Source: Hyphomicrobiales bacterium (GTDB lineage: Bacteria > Pseudomonadota > Alphaproteobacteria > Rhizobiales > JAJFHC01). From it: DNA of 14,360 nucleotides. Below, piece after piece: positions 6,672-12,558 of the stretch (its first letter is position 1; each line of letters begins with the position of its first letter). Where the stretch lies: positions 1 through 14,360 of the forward strand of contig JAJFHC010000044.1 of the NCBI GenBank assembly GCA_021775835.1, read 5' to 3'. The notes under the pieces were generated by a model. It was not told where the DNA came from and did not search any database. It worked only from the letters and a program-made list of their open reading frames with translations. Position numbers and translations under genes: made by a program.

Positions 6672-7148
6672 ATGAGCGACAAATGTTCCGAGACAGACTG
6701 GAGACGGCGCCTGTTCGTCACAACGGGTACGGCGGCCCTGGCAGGTTTTGCAGTTTCTGCCAAGGCTGAGGACATTCAACATCCGATCGTACAGATAGAC
6801 GATGCTACGCCGGAGACGTTCATCGAACGGGCGTTTGAAATGCGCGAAAGGGCAAGCTCCACAGGCGATCAACCCTATGGCGCAATCGTGGTGTCGCCGG
6901 CGCAAGTCATCGTCGGCCAGGCGCCGAGCCGGGTGGTTACAGCGGGCGATCCCACGGCCCATGCGGAAACGGAAGCCATCCGCGATGCGGCCCGCAGGTT
7001 GGGCACGCGCGATCTTTCAGGTCACATACTCTATTCGTCGTCGCGACCCTGCCCGATGTGCGAAGCAGCGGCATACTGGGCGAATATTTCAACAATGATC
7101 CACGGTCAGGATGGTCGGAATGCCGGCCAGCCCAAGCTGTGCGGTTGA
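6672..7148 (+). CDS. Tat-exported nucleoside deaminase-like zinc protein (CMP/dCMP deaminase fold)
   Basis: 158 aa; ATG at 6672 with AGGAG about 10 nt upstream. Residues 10-34 form a twin-arginine signal: DWRRRLFVTT, a moderately hydrophobic stretch, then VSAKA-ED as cleavage site. The mature domain has both zinc-deaminase signatures: TAHAETEAI with His97 and catalytic Glu99, and SSRPCPMCEAA with Cys127 and Cys130. These correspond to the H-A-E and P-C-x-x-C motifs of cytidine, guanine and tRNA-adenosine deaminases. The protein ends only 28 residues after the second cysteine, so the terminal helix of larger relatives is short or missing. Tat export fits a protein that must load zinc and fold before transport. 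Substrate unknown; a periplasmic base or nucleoside, or some other amine, is possible. Confidence 0.83.
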   Translation: MSDKCSETDWRRRLFVTTGTAALAGFAVSAKAEDIQHPIVQIDDATPETFIERAFEMRERASSTGDQPYGAIVVSPAQVIVGQAPSRVVTAGDPTAHAETEAIRDAARRLGTRDLSGHILYSSSRPCPMCEAAAYWANISTMIHGQDGRNAGQPKLCG

Positions 7149-7467
7149 CCGAATAGAAGGCCGATTGTTGAGCGTTTCATCCCGATTGCCGTGTTCAAAA
7201 CCTGCCGGTTCAGTTTTTTCGTGGCCGGCACTGGAGGGACAATCGGGCAAATGCCGCCCATTGCGTTGGAAGCGACCAAATACACAGGATTGCATGCGGC
7301 GGCGTCGAAATGGGCTTTTCTCCCTCCATACACCGGTCATCGACATGTCCAAAAATTCACCATGATTTCGCGGCATTATCACTGCTAGAGGCTGTCAACC
7401 CTTGGAATCCGGGTTGAAAGCGCCTATCTGAAGATCTGAGGGCGATGCAGGTGAGGAACTATAGATC
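7149..7467. other. 319-nt gap with no supported gene
   Basis: The region between the deaminase and the glycine-zipper gene holds frames of up to 65 codons without ribosome sites. A weak terminator-like AACC-TGCC-GGTT stem followed by CAGTTTTTT lies near 7199-7221 and may end the deaminase RNA. A perfect 7-bp inverted repeat lies at 7395-7417. Nothing else is recognisable. Confidence 0.5.
7395..7417. promoter_or_regulatory. Inverted repeat over a possible -35 box before the glycine-zipper gene
   Basis: TCAACCC (7395-7401) and GGGTTGA (7411-7417) are perfect 7-nt arms 9 nt apart. The loop holds TTGGAA (7402-7407), which with TATCTG (7425-7430) after a 17-nt spacer could be a promoter. Arms straddling a -35 box resemble a repressor operator. 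There is no T run, so a terminator is unlikely. Confidence 0.35.
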
Positions 7468-7968
7468 ATGAAATTCAGAAGTTCAGTCAAGACAGCAACC
7501 GTTGCCATTGTCGCGCTGGCAAGCGTCGGCGCCATGACATCGGCTGCGCAAGCCTCGCGCTATTGCGAGCGGGAAGCCAGGGATTATGCCGATCATCGCG
7601 CTGGCGGCGGCGGCGAAGATGCACTCCGCGGCGGCCTGATCGGTGCGATCGGCGGTGCAATTCTCGGTGGTGCCATTGACGGCGGCAGGGGTGCGGGCAG
7701 AGGCGCGCTCATCGGTGGTGGCGTCGGCGTGCTTGGCGGCGCGGTGCACGGCAGTGCCGAGTGGAAACGGGCCTACAAGTATTCCTACCGCAGATGCGTC
7801 AAGGCACAACGAACCAAGCACAGGCGCAAAAAGATCAATCGCGCCAGGGTGAGACCGGCAGCGTGGTCCGATGAATGGTATCAATATTGCGCGCAGAGAT
7901 ACCGGTCATTCAACCCGGACACGGGGTATTACAAAACCAATTCTGGCCGGTTCCGCCTCTGCAAGTAG
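7468..7968 (+). CDS. Secreted glycine-zipper protein with BA14K-like C-terminus
   Basis: 166 aa. The N-terminus is a Sec signal (KFRSSVKTATVAIVALASVGA, cleaved after AAQA-S). Residues about 50-93 are a glycine zipper, LRGGLIGAIGGAILGGAI then GRGALIGGGVGVLGGAV, two alternating Gly/hydrophobic helices that in this class insert in or lie against membrane. A very basic linker follows (RTKHRRKKINRAR). The last 35 residues, WSDEWYQYCAQRYRSFNP then DTGYYKTNSGRFRLCK, match the BA14K pattern (W-x-x-Y-C-x-x-R-Y-R-S-F-[DN]-P-x-T-G-x-Y). BA14K proteins are small secreted or surface proteins of Hyphomicrobiales, first known as a Brucella immunoreactive, lectin-like protein. An envelope location is likely, biochemical role unknown. 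GAGGA lies about 12 nt before the ATG. Its own terminator makes it a single-gene unit. Confidence 0.82.
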   Translation: MKFRSSVKTATVAIVALASVGAMTSAAQASRYCEREARDYADHRAGGGGEDALRGGLIGAIGGAILGGAIDGGRGAGRGALIGGGVGVLGGAVHGSAEWKRAYKYSYRRCVKAQRTKHRRKKINRARVRPAAWSDEWYQYCAQRYRSFNPDTGYYKTNSGRFRLCK

Positions 7969-7999
7969 TACCGAAACCGACCATACCAATCAGAACAAC

Positions 8000-8032
8000 A
8001 ACGGGCGTTTCATTCTTGAGCGCCCGTTTTTC
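8000..8032 (+). terminator. Intrinsic terminator after the glycine-zipper/BA14K gene
   Basis: AACGGGCG (8000-8007) and CGCCCGTT (8021-8028) form an 8-bp stem with a 13-nt loop, followed by TTTTTCT. It lies 31 nt after the stop codon on the same strand. Confidence 0.85.
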
Positions 8033-8109
8033 TGTGCCGATGAAGATGTCCGCCGAATTCACGTGTCAGGATTTACCATGTTGCAACCGCCAGCATCAAT
8101 TCGGTAGCG

Positions 8110-8135
8110 GAGTCCGGCATTCACGGTTATCGTTC
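8110..8135 (+). promoter_or_regulatory. Weak candidate for an EcfG-type promoter before the polysaccharide deacetylase
   Basis: GGAGT, 17 nt, CGTT. The general-stress sigma factor EcfG of alphaproteobacteria uses GGAAC-N16/17-CGTT; here the last two bases of the -35 box differ. No better promoter was seen in 8033-8172. Confidence 0.2.
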
Positions 8136-8172
8136 TCCTGTTCGCCGGTGTTGAGGCAAATAAGAGAAAAAC

Positions 8173-9513
8173 ATGATTGCCTTGATGAAAGCATCCGTTG
8201 TTCGGTCTTCCTCAAACCTCTCCTGGAAAGCGGTTCTTGCAATCTCGGTCATGGTTACGACACTGACCATGGCAGGTGGAATGCCGGCGTCGGCCGGTTG
8301 CGGCGACAAGGCATTGCCGTCGCGAGTGATCCATATGGACCTGTCGACGACAGGGCATAACAAGGGCGTTCTCGACAGTGCGTCGTTCCTCAGGGAAAAG
8401 GAAGTGGTGCTCACGTTCGACGACGGCCCCCTACCGGTAACGTCGCGCCGCATTCTGGCGGCCCTCGATGATTATTGCGCAAAGGCCACGTTTTTTCTGG
8501 TTGGGCGCATGGCACGCGCATTTCCGACAATAGTGGCGGATATGGCCGGAAGAGGCCACACGATCGGCTTTCATACCTTTACCCATGCCAATCTCAAAGG
8601 TCGCGCCATTGGCAGTTCCCAAAGCGAAATTACCCGGAACGTGAACGTGCTGAACAGCATTCTATCGAAAACCGGTCAGGCGAGAGCCATGGCGCCGTTC
8701 TTCAGGTTCCCCTATCTCAAGCGGTCGTCGGCTGTACAAACCTATCTCTCAAAGAAGGGTTTTCTGACAGTCGGTGTTGATATTGATAGCAGCGACTGGA
8801 AACACACGAATGGCGCTTCAATCGTCAACAGCGTCCTTGGACAATTAAAATACCGCAAACGCGGCATCATCCTTTTCCACGACATCAAGCGGGCAACGGC
8901 TCGGGTTCTCCCAAGGCTACTGGGGGAACTGAAACGCCGTGGCTACCGCGTTGTGCACCTGAGATCCACATCAACCGGCGTGGCATCAGTTGCCTCTCTT
9001 GCTGGCCAAGGCGCACCAATCCTGGCGAACGCGGACAGCCAGGTTCGAAAATCTCGTCCGGCCAGGGTCGTGGCCGTGCAACAGCGCCGTGACAGAATTC
9101 CCTTGTCGGCGAGGCAAACCAGATCCAACGTGCAACATACTGTTCGAAGTCGTATCGCTGGCCGCTCAACGCTCACGTCAGGTCAAAAACCCGCGTCAAA
9201 GGCCAGACAGAACGCATCCACCAAACAAGTGCTGAACGGCACGGAATACAATTTCAGCAACGCTTCGCCGCCGCGGCAGACTGCGGCAAAACCGGTCCGG
9301 AAGTTGGCCGTGGTCCAGAAGCAGGCTCCACGAAGCACAACGTCCTTCAATTTCAATCAGTCCGGGAAGGCTGCTGCCAACAACACACGTGTCAGGAAAC
9401 CGAAAGCCGTTGCTGTTGTGACGAAGCCGGATCGCCGGACCACGGCGGTCAATGGACAGAACATCAACGGCAAGTCATTCAATTTCGTCTCTGTTGCACC
9501 TGCGGGGAACTAG
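8173..9513 (+). CDS. Secreted polysaccharide deacetylase (NodB domain) with a long basic C-terminal tail
   Basis: 446 aa. The signal peptide occupies about 1-41 (core VLAISVMVTTLTMAGG, cleavage PASA-G). The NodB/carbohydrate esterase 4 domain spans about 76-262: motif 1 TFDDGP at 81-86 (Asp83 catalytic base, Asp84 metal), motif 2 HTFTH (metal ligands His134 and His138), motif 3 FRFPY at 177-181, motif 4 DIDSSDW and motif 5 LFHD (His236). The metal site is therefore complete and the enzyme should be active on an N- or O-acetylated glycan in the periplasm. Residues about 265-446 are low-complexity, rich in Arg, Lys, Ser, Gln and Asn, with no predicted fold. They carry a short motif three times (EYNFSN, SFNFNQ, SFNFVS). 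The ATG at 8173 has AAGAG upstream; a second ATG 12 nt later has none. Relatives include chitooligosaccharide and peptidoglycan deacetylases. Confidence 0.88.
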   Translation: MIALMKASVVRSSSNLSWKAVLAISVMVTTLTMAGGMPASAGCGDKALPSRVIHMDLSTTGHNKGVLDSASFLREKEVVLTFDDGPLPVTSRRILAALDDYCAKATFFLVGRMARAFPTIVADMAGRGHTIGFHTFTHANLKGRAIGSSQSEITRNVNVLNSILSKTGQARAMAPFFRFPYLKRSSAVQTYLSKKGFLTVGVDIDSSDWKHTNGASIVNSVLGQLKYRKRGIILFHDIKRATARVLPRLLGELKRRGYRVVHLRSTSTGVASVASLAGQGAPILANADSQVRKSRPARVVAVQQRRDRIPLSARQTRSNVQHTVRSRIAGRSTLTSGQKPASKARQNASTKQVLNGTEYNFSNASPPRQTAAKPVRKLAVVQKQAPRSTTSFNFNQSGKAAANNTRVRKPKAVAVVTKPDRRTTAVNGQNINGKSFNFVSVAPAGN

Positions 9514-9571
9514 GGCCTGTTCAGTGCTTCCGAGAAGATTCCTGACGTTGCCCAAGAACGCCATGTGAACT

Positions 9572-9591
9572 CAAACGAAATGCAAACGAAA
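9572..9591. promoter_or_regulatory. Tandem repeat, operator candidate for the GlpR-like regulator
   Basis: Two perfect copies of CAAACGAAA (9572-9580 and 9583-9591) with an 11-bp period, so they face the same side of the helix. DeoR-family regulators often bind direct repeats containing TTTCG or CGAAA. The pair ends 19 nt before the -35 box of the regulator gene, consistent with autoregulation. Confidence 0.45.
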
Positions 9592-9610
9592 GACCGGGAA
9601 AGTCTCTGCC

Positions 9611-9639
9611 TTGAGAAGTGTCTGAATCTGGCGTATTTT
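9611..9639 (+). promoter_or_regulatory. Promoter of the GlpR-like regulator gene
   Basis: TTGAGA (9611-9616), a 17-nt spacer and TATTTT (9634-9639). The predicted transcript start near 9646 leaves a leader of about 25 nt, enough for the GAGGAG site before the TTG start at 9671. It is the best promoter-like pair in the window. Confidence 0.6.
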
Positions 9640-9670
9640 CGTGACGAGCGTTGGCTGAGGAGTCGCTGAT

Positions 9671-10441
9671 TTGGAACCCATTCCCCCACGGCATTCGGAC
9701 ATTCTGCAATATGCGCGGCAAACCGGCCGGGTCAGTGTAGAAGATCTGTCGGACCAGTTTGATGTGACACCGCAAACAATCCGGAAGGATCTCAACGACC
9801 TGTGCGATCGGGGGTTGTTGCAGCGTGTGCACGGTGGTGCGGTGCTGCCTTCGACCGTTACCAATTACGGCTATGAGGTGCGCCGGGTCCAGGCTGCCGA
9901 GGAGAAGCGTCTGATCGGCATAAGGGCGGCATCCCTGATCCCCGATCATTGCTCGATCCTGATTACCGTCGGAACAACGACCGAACAGGTCGCCAATGCC
10001 TTGCAGGGGCGTCTGGGTTTGATGGTGATTACCAATAATATGAATGTTGTCAATATCTTGGCCGGTTCACCAGAAGTCGAACTTGTTGTCGCCGGCGGCG
10101 TCGTCCGGCCAACGGATCTGGCAGTCGTCGGTGAGGCGGCGGTCGATTTCATCCGCCAGTTCAAGGTCGATTATGCCGTGATCGGGGCGTCCGCAATCGA
10201 CGAGGACGGAACGCTGCTTGATTACGATTATCGTGAGGTCAAGGTCGCTCAGGCGACGATCGAGTGTGCCCGTCACTCGATTCTCGTCATCGATCACATG
10301 AAACACGAGCGTACAGCACCGGTACGCATCGGCCACGTGTCGCATTTCGACTACCTGGTGACAGACCGGCCGCTTTCAGACCGCCTGACGAACACCTGCA
10401 GGGAGAACGATGTGAAGATCGAACTGGCCTTTTCAGCGTGA
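9671..10441 (+). CDS. DeoR/GlpR family transcriptional regulator
   Basis: 256 aa. The TTG start at 9671 is supported by GAGGAG 8 nt upstream and by the N-terminal PRHSDIL run that opens GlpR-type proteins. The winged helix-turn-helix covers about 8-60 (VSVEDLSDQFDVTPQTIRKD, wing RVHGGA). The DeoRC sugar-phosphate sensor domain follows: VGTTTEQVA at 100-108, VITNNMNVV, VAGG, VGEAAVDF and DYAVIGASAID at about 168-177, then LLDYDYREVK. From memory this agrees with E. coli GlpR along its whole length, so a repressor sensing glycerol-3-phosphate or a related phosphorylated compound is likely. No glycerol genes are next to it, so the target may be elsewhere. It has its own promoter and tandem-repeat operator, and converges with the TauE/SafE gene after 30 nt. 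Confidence 0.9.
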   Translation: MEPIPPRHSDILQYARQTGRVSVEDLSDQFDVTPQTIRKDLNDLCDRGLLQRVHGGAVLPSTVTNYGYEVRRVQAAEEKRLIGIRAASLIPDHCSILITVGTTTEQVANALQGRLGLMVITNNMNVVNILAGSPEVELVVAGGVVRPTDLAVVGEAAVDFIRQFKVDYAVIGASAIDEDGTLLDYDYREVKVAQATIECARHSILVIDHMKHERTAPVRIGHVSHFDYLVTDRPLSDRLTNTCRENDVKIELAFSA

Positions 10442-10471
10442 GTTTCAGTTTATTTCGATTCCGAACCAGGC

Positions 10472-11239
10472 TTAGAACAAAACCTGGCGAACGATTCCGT
10501 ACAGGCCCGCACAAAACAGGATCCCCAGGGCAACACGCCGGTAAAGGGCCTCATTGGATTTTTGGAACAGGCGGCTGCCGATCCAGACACAGAGCATGAA
10601 CGGCGGTAGCAATAATCCGGCTGTCTTCAGGGCCCTCCATTCGATCAGGCCGGCGATCGCCATCTGAATGATCAAGGCGCACAGGGTCAGCGCAAAATAG
10701 CCCGTGAAGTTTGCGCGATTGGTGACGGCGTTGTCACGGCTCGACAACAGATAGAGCATGACCGGCGGGTTGCCGAGGCTGGTCAGTGCCATGAGTACGC
10801 CGGAGGTTCCACCAACCCCGAGGGTTGCCCACAAGGGCTTTTCGCCCTGATAACGCCAGCCTGACATCAACAGGATGGCAAACACCATGACCAACGCACC
10901 TATGCAAATGGCAATCGAGCGTGCGTCAAGCGACACGAGAAGCCAACTGCCCAGTGGCATGAACAGGGCAGCCATGATTCCCATGGGGGCGATGACCCGC
11001 CAGTTGATGTCGCGGTGAACCGACGGCAGAAGCTGGCCTGTGACCACGATTTCCATTGCAATGATGATCGCCACCGTCTCCACCGGGCCAAACAGCACAA
11101 CAAAAAACGGCGCCATGAGCATGCCGGATCCAACACCGGCAAAGCCGCGCATGAGACCGGCGGCAGAGGCAATCAGGAGGGCTGCCAGAAGAGTTGAGGT
11201 CATGGAATAGGTGTCCGGGGAAACGACGGTCGAGATCAT
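10472..11239 (-). CDS. TauE/SafE family sulfite exporter-like membrane protein
   Basis: 255 aa, mostly hydrophobic, with about eight membrane segments. The family signature appears in both halves: GLMRGFAGVGSGMLMAPFFV near the N-terminus and GGTSGVLMALTSLGNPPVML in the middle. The length is standard. The family moves organosulfonates, sulfite or small organic anions across the inner membrane; the substrate is not predictable here. Two starts are possible, ATG at 11239 and an in-frame ATG 36 nt later (MTSTLLAALL); neither has a strong ribosome site. It is divergent from the Nudix gene. There is no obvious functional link with the convergent GlpR-like gene. Confidence 0.88.
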   Translation of the reverse strand: MISTVVSPDTYSMTSTLLAALLIASAAGLMRGFAGVGSGMLMAPFFVVLFGPVETVAIIIAMEIVVTGQLLPSVHRDINWRVIAPMGIMAALFMPLGSWLLVSLDARSIAICIGALVMVFAILLMSGWRYQGEKPLWATLGVGGTSGVLMALTSLGNPPVMLYLLSSRDNAVTNRANFTGYFALTLCALIIQMAIAGLIEWRALKTAGLLLPPFMLCVWIGSRLFQKSNEALYRRVALGILFCAGLYGIVRQVLF

Positions 11240-11258
11240 GCCAGAAGGTTAGTTGTGG

Positions 11259-11268
11259 CGCAATTGCG
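11259..11268. promoter_or_regulatory. 10-bp perfect palindrome between the TauE/SafE and Nudix genes
   Basis: CGCAATTGCG lies 20 nt before the TauE start in the divergent region. It is a possible operator, but short palindromes of this kind also occur by chance. Confidence 0.2.
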
Positions 11269-11353
11269 GCCAGGACAGGCGATGGCGCTTTTATTCCCCT
11301 ATCAACCTGTTATACCGAGGCAATTATGGCTTCTGGTTCAGGGTTGGGACGGC

Positions 11354-11986
11354 ATGACATATGCGTTTGGCGATGTTCTGCGCCACAGCATCACTCAAAA
11401 CCTTGCCGCATTCGCCGTCGCGCGGGTTGCGGACGAAAGCCTGCGCGATGCGGCGGTGGCCCTGGTGGTGACCGGCGACCCGGATACCGGTGAGGCCACG
11501 TTGCTCCTGACCCTGCGCTCAGCCGGCCTCAGGCGTCACAGCAACCAGTATGCCCTGCCTGGCGGGCGTCTTGACGAGGGTGAAACGATCGAACAGGCCG
11601 GGCTTCGGGAGCTGCATGAGGAACTGGGGCTTGAAGTCGATGCGCGCACCATCATCGGCACCCTGGACGACATGACCACCCGGTCAGGGTTTCGCATCTC
11701 TCCGATCGTTGTATGGGGTCCTGAAGTTGCCACGCTGGTTCCCGATCCCGGGGAAGTGGACACCGTGTTCCGGATTCCCTTGAGCGAACTGGACGGCGAG
11801 GACATTCTTCACCTTATTCCTGCTGACGACCAAGATCATCCAGTGTTGTCCCTGCTTTTACCCTCCGTGGGTCATTTCATGTATGCACCGACAGCGGCCA
11901 TCCTCTACCAGTTCCGGGAGGTTGCCCTGCGCGGGTCAGCGACGCGTGTCGCCCACTACGGCCATCCGGAATTCGCCTGGAAGTAA
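11354..11986 (+). CDS. Nudix hydrolase, CoA pyrophosphatase (NudL)-like
   Basis: 210 aa from the ATG at 11354. A complete Nudix box G-x5-E-x7-R-E-U-x-E-E-x-G-U is present: GRLDEGETIEQAGLRELHEE followed by LGL. Just before it, LLTLRSAGLRRHSNQYALPGG resembles the NudL region upstream of the box, in a diverged form. Family members cleave CoA or other nucleoside diphosphate derivatives in the cytoplasm. The frame is open back to a GTG at 11255, and an ATG at 11282 has AGGA upstream. That extension contains TTA and ATA codons rare in this window and no family homology, so I prefer 11354, where MTYAFGDVLRHSITQNLAAF fits a NudL N-terminus; the extension remains possible. The stop is 6 nt from that of the convergent DUF454 gene. 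Confidence 0.85.
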   Translation: MTYAFGDVLRHSITQNLAAFAVARVADESLRDAAVALVVTGDPDTGEATLLLTLRSAGLRRHSNQYALPGGRLDEGETIEQAGLRELHEELGLEVDARTIIGTLDDMTTRSGFRISPIVVWGPEVATLVPDPGEVDTVFRIPLSELDGEDILHLIPADDQDHPVLSLLLPSVGHFMYAPTAAILYQFREVALRGSATRVAHYGHPEFAWK

Positions 11987-11992
11987 ATGTCC

Positions 11993-12391
11993 TCAGGAGC
12001 CTGGTGCCTTGCTTGGTTTGGTGAGGATATAGGCAGCACCGCCGGCCATCAGACCGGCCGTGAGCGCCAGATAGACCCAGGGGACTGTCGTGAGAAACAC
12101 GAGATAGGCGAGACTCGCGGTCATGGCACCGACGGCGGCAAACTTGGCAACCAGGGGGATGACCCGGTGTTCTTGCCAGCGTCGAAGCGGCGGCCCGAAC
12201 AGCTTGTGCGTGTAGAGCCAGTCATGGAAGCGCGGTGAACTTTTCGAGAATGCCCACAGGGCCACGATCATGAGGGGTGTCGTCGGCAGAACCGGCAGAA
12301 ATGCCCCGAGAACGCCTATCCCGAAAAAGACCCACCCGAGCAAGAAGTAAGCCCAACGCACCGTTGCGCTCGAAGACCGGGAAGGTGGCAT
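11993..12391 (-). CDS. DUF454 (YbaN family) inner-membrane protein
   Basis: 132 aa from the ATG at 12391, which has AGGG about 7 nt upstream. Signature features are LGWVFFGIGVLGAFLPVLPT then TPLMIVALWAFSKSSPRFHD, and WLYTHKLFGPPLRRWQEHRVIPLVAK, all typical of DUF454. Two hydrophobic hairpins are visible, at about residues 12-48 and 84-122, so it is a small integral membrane protein. The family is widespread and its function is not established. It lies downstream of metY on the same strand, separated by a 167-nt interval that holds a strong palindrome. Confidence 0.88.
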   Translation of the reverse strand: MPPSRSSSATVRWAYFLLGWVFFGIGVLGAFLPVLPTTPLMIVALWAFSKSSPRFHDWLYTHKLFGPPLRRWQEHRVIPLVAKFAAVGAMTASLAYLVFLTTVPWVYLALTAGLMAGGAAYILTKPSKAPGS

Positions 12392-12502
12392 GGTCGAACC
12401 CTTTTGCCAGAAACACGTACCGTTAGAGTCTAGATGGACGTGGAACACCGGAGGTCAAGCAGAATCAAATCCTGTTCCGTACAATTCGGGAACCAACGCA
12501 AC

Positions 12503-12531
12503 GGGGACACAGGATGTGTAACTGTGTCCCC
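12503..12531. repeat. REP-like 10-bp palindrome between metY and the DUF454 gene
   Basis: GGGGACACAG (12503-12512) and CTGTGTCCCC (12522-12531) are perfect arms with a 9-nt loop. No T run follows on either strand, so it is not a classic terminator. It lies 27 nt after the metY stop and could stabilise the 3' end. The GGGGACAC/GTGTCCCC core resembles palindromes scattered through many environmental genomes near TnpA_REP-type enzymes; that comparison is from memory. Confidence 0.5.
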
Positions 12532-12558
12532 GCAGCGGATTTGTCGTTTCAGACGCGA

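Noticed and set aside
6631..6675. 14-codon ORF ending in an ATGA overlap with the deaminase start, a possible coupling leader peptide
   Set aside because: The nearest ribosome-like run, GGGAGG, is 13 nt away, and the deaminase has its own AGGAG. Too little support to annotate.
7089..7382. 97-codon minus-strand frame across the gap after the deaminase
   Set aside because: It overlaps the deaminase end, has no ribosome site and has a composition rich in Arg, Ser and Pro typical of a shadow frame.
7191..7388. 65-codon + strand frame with a run like GTGG and ASKWA that briefly recalls a short-chain dehydrogenase
   Set aside because: GTG start without a ribosome site, motifs in the wrong spacing, no Rossmann glycine pattern, and no continuing homology in other frames to suggest a decayed gene.
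9521..9949. 142-codon minus-strand frame before and into the regulator gene
   Set aside because: It covers the regulator promoter and DNA-binding domain in antisense and has no supporting signal.
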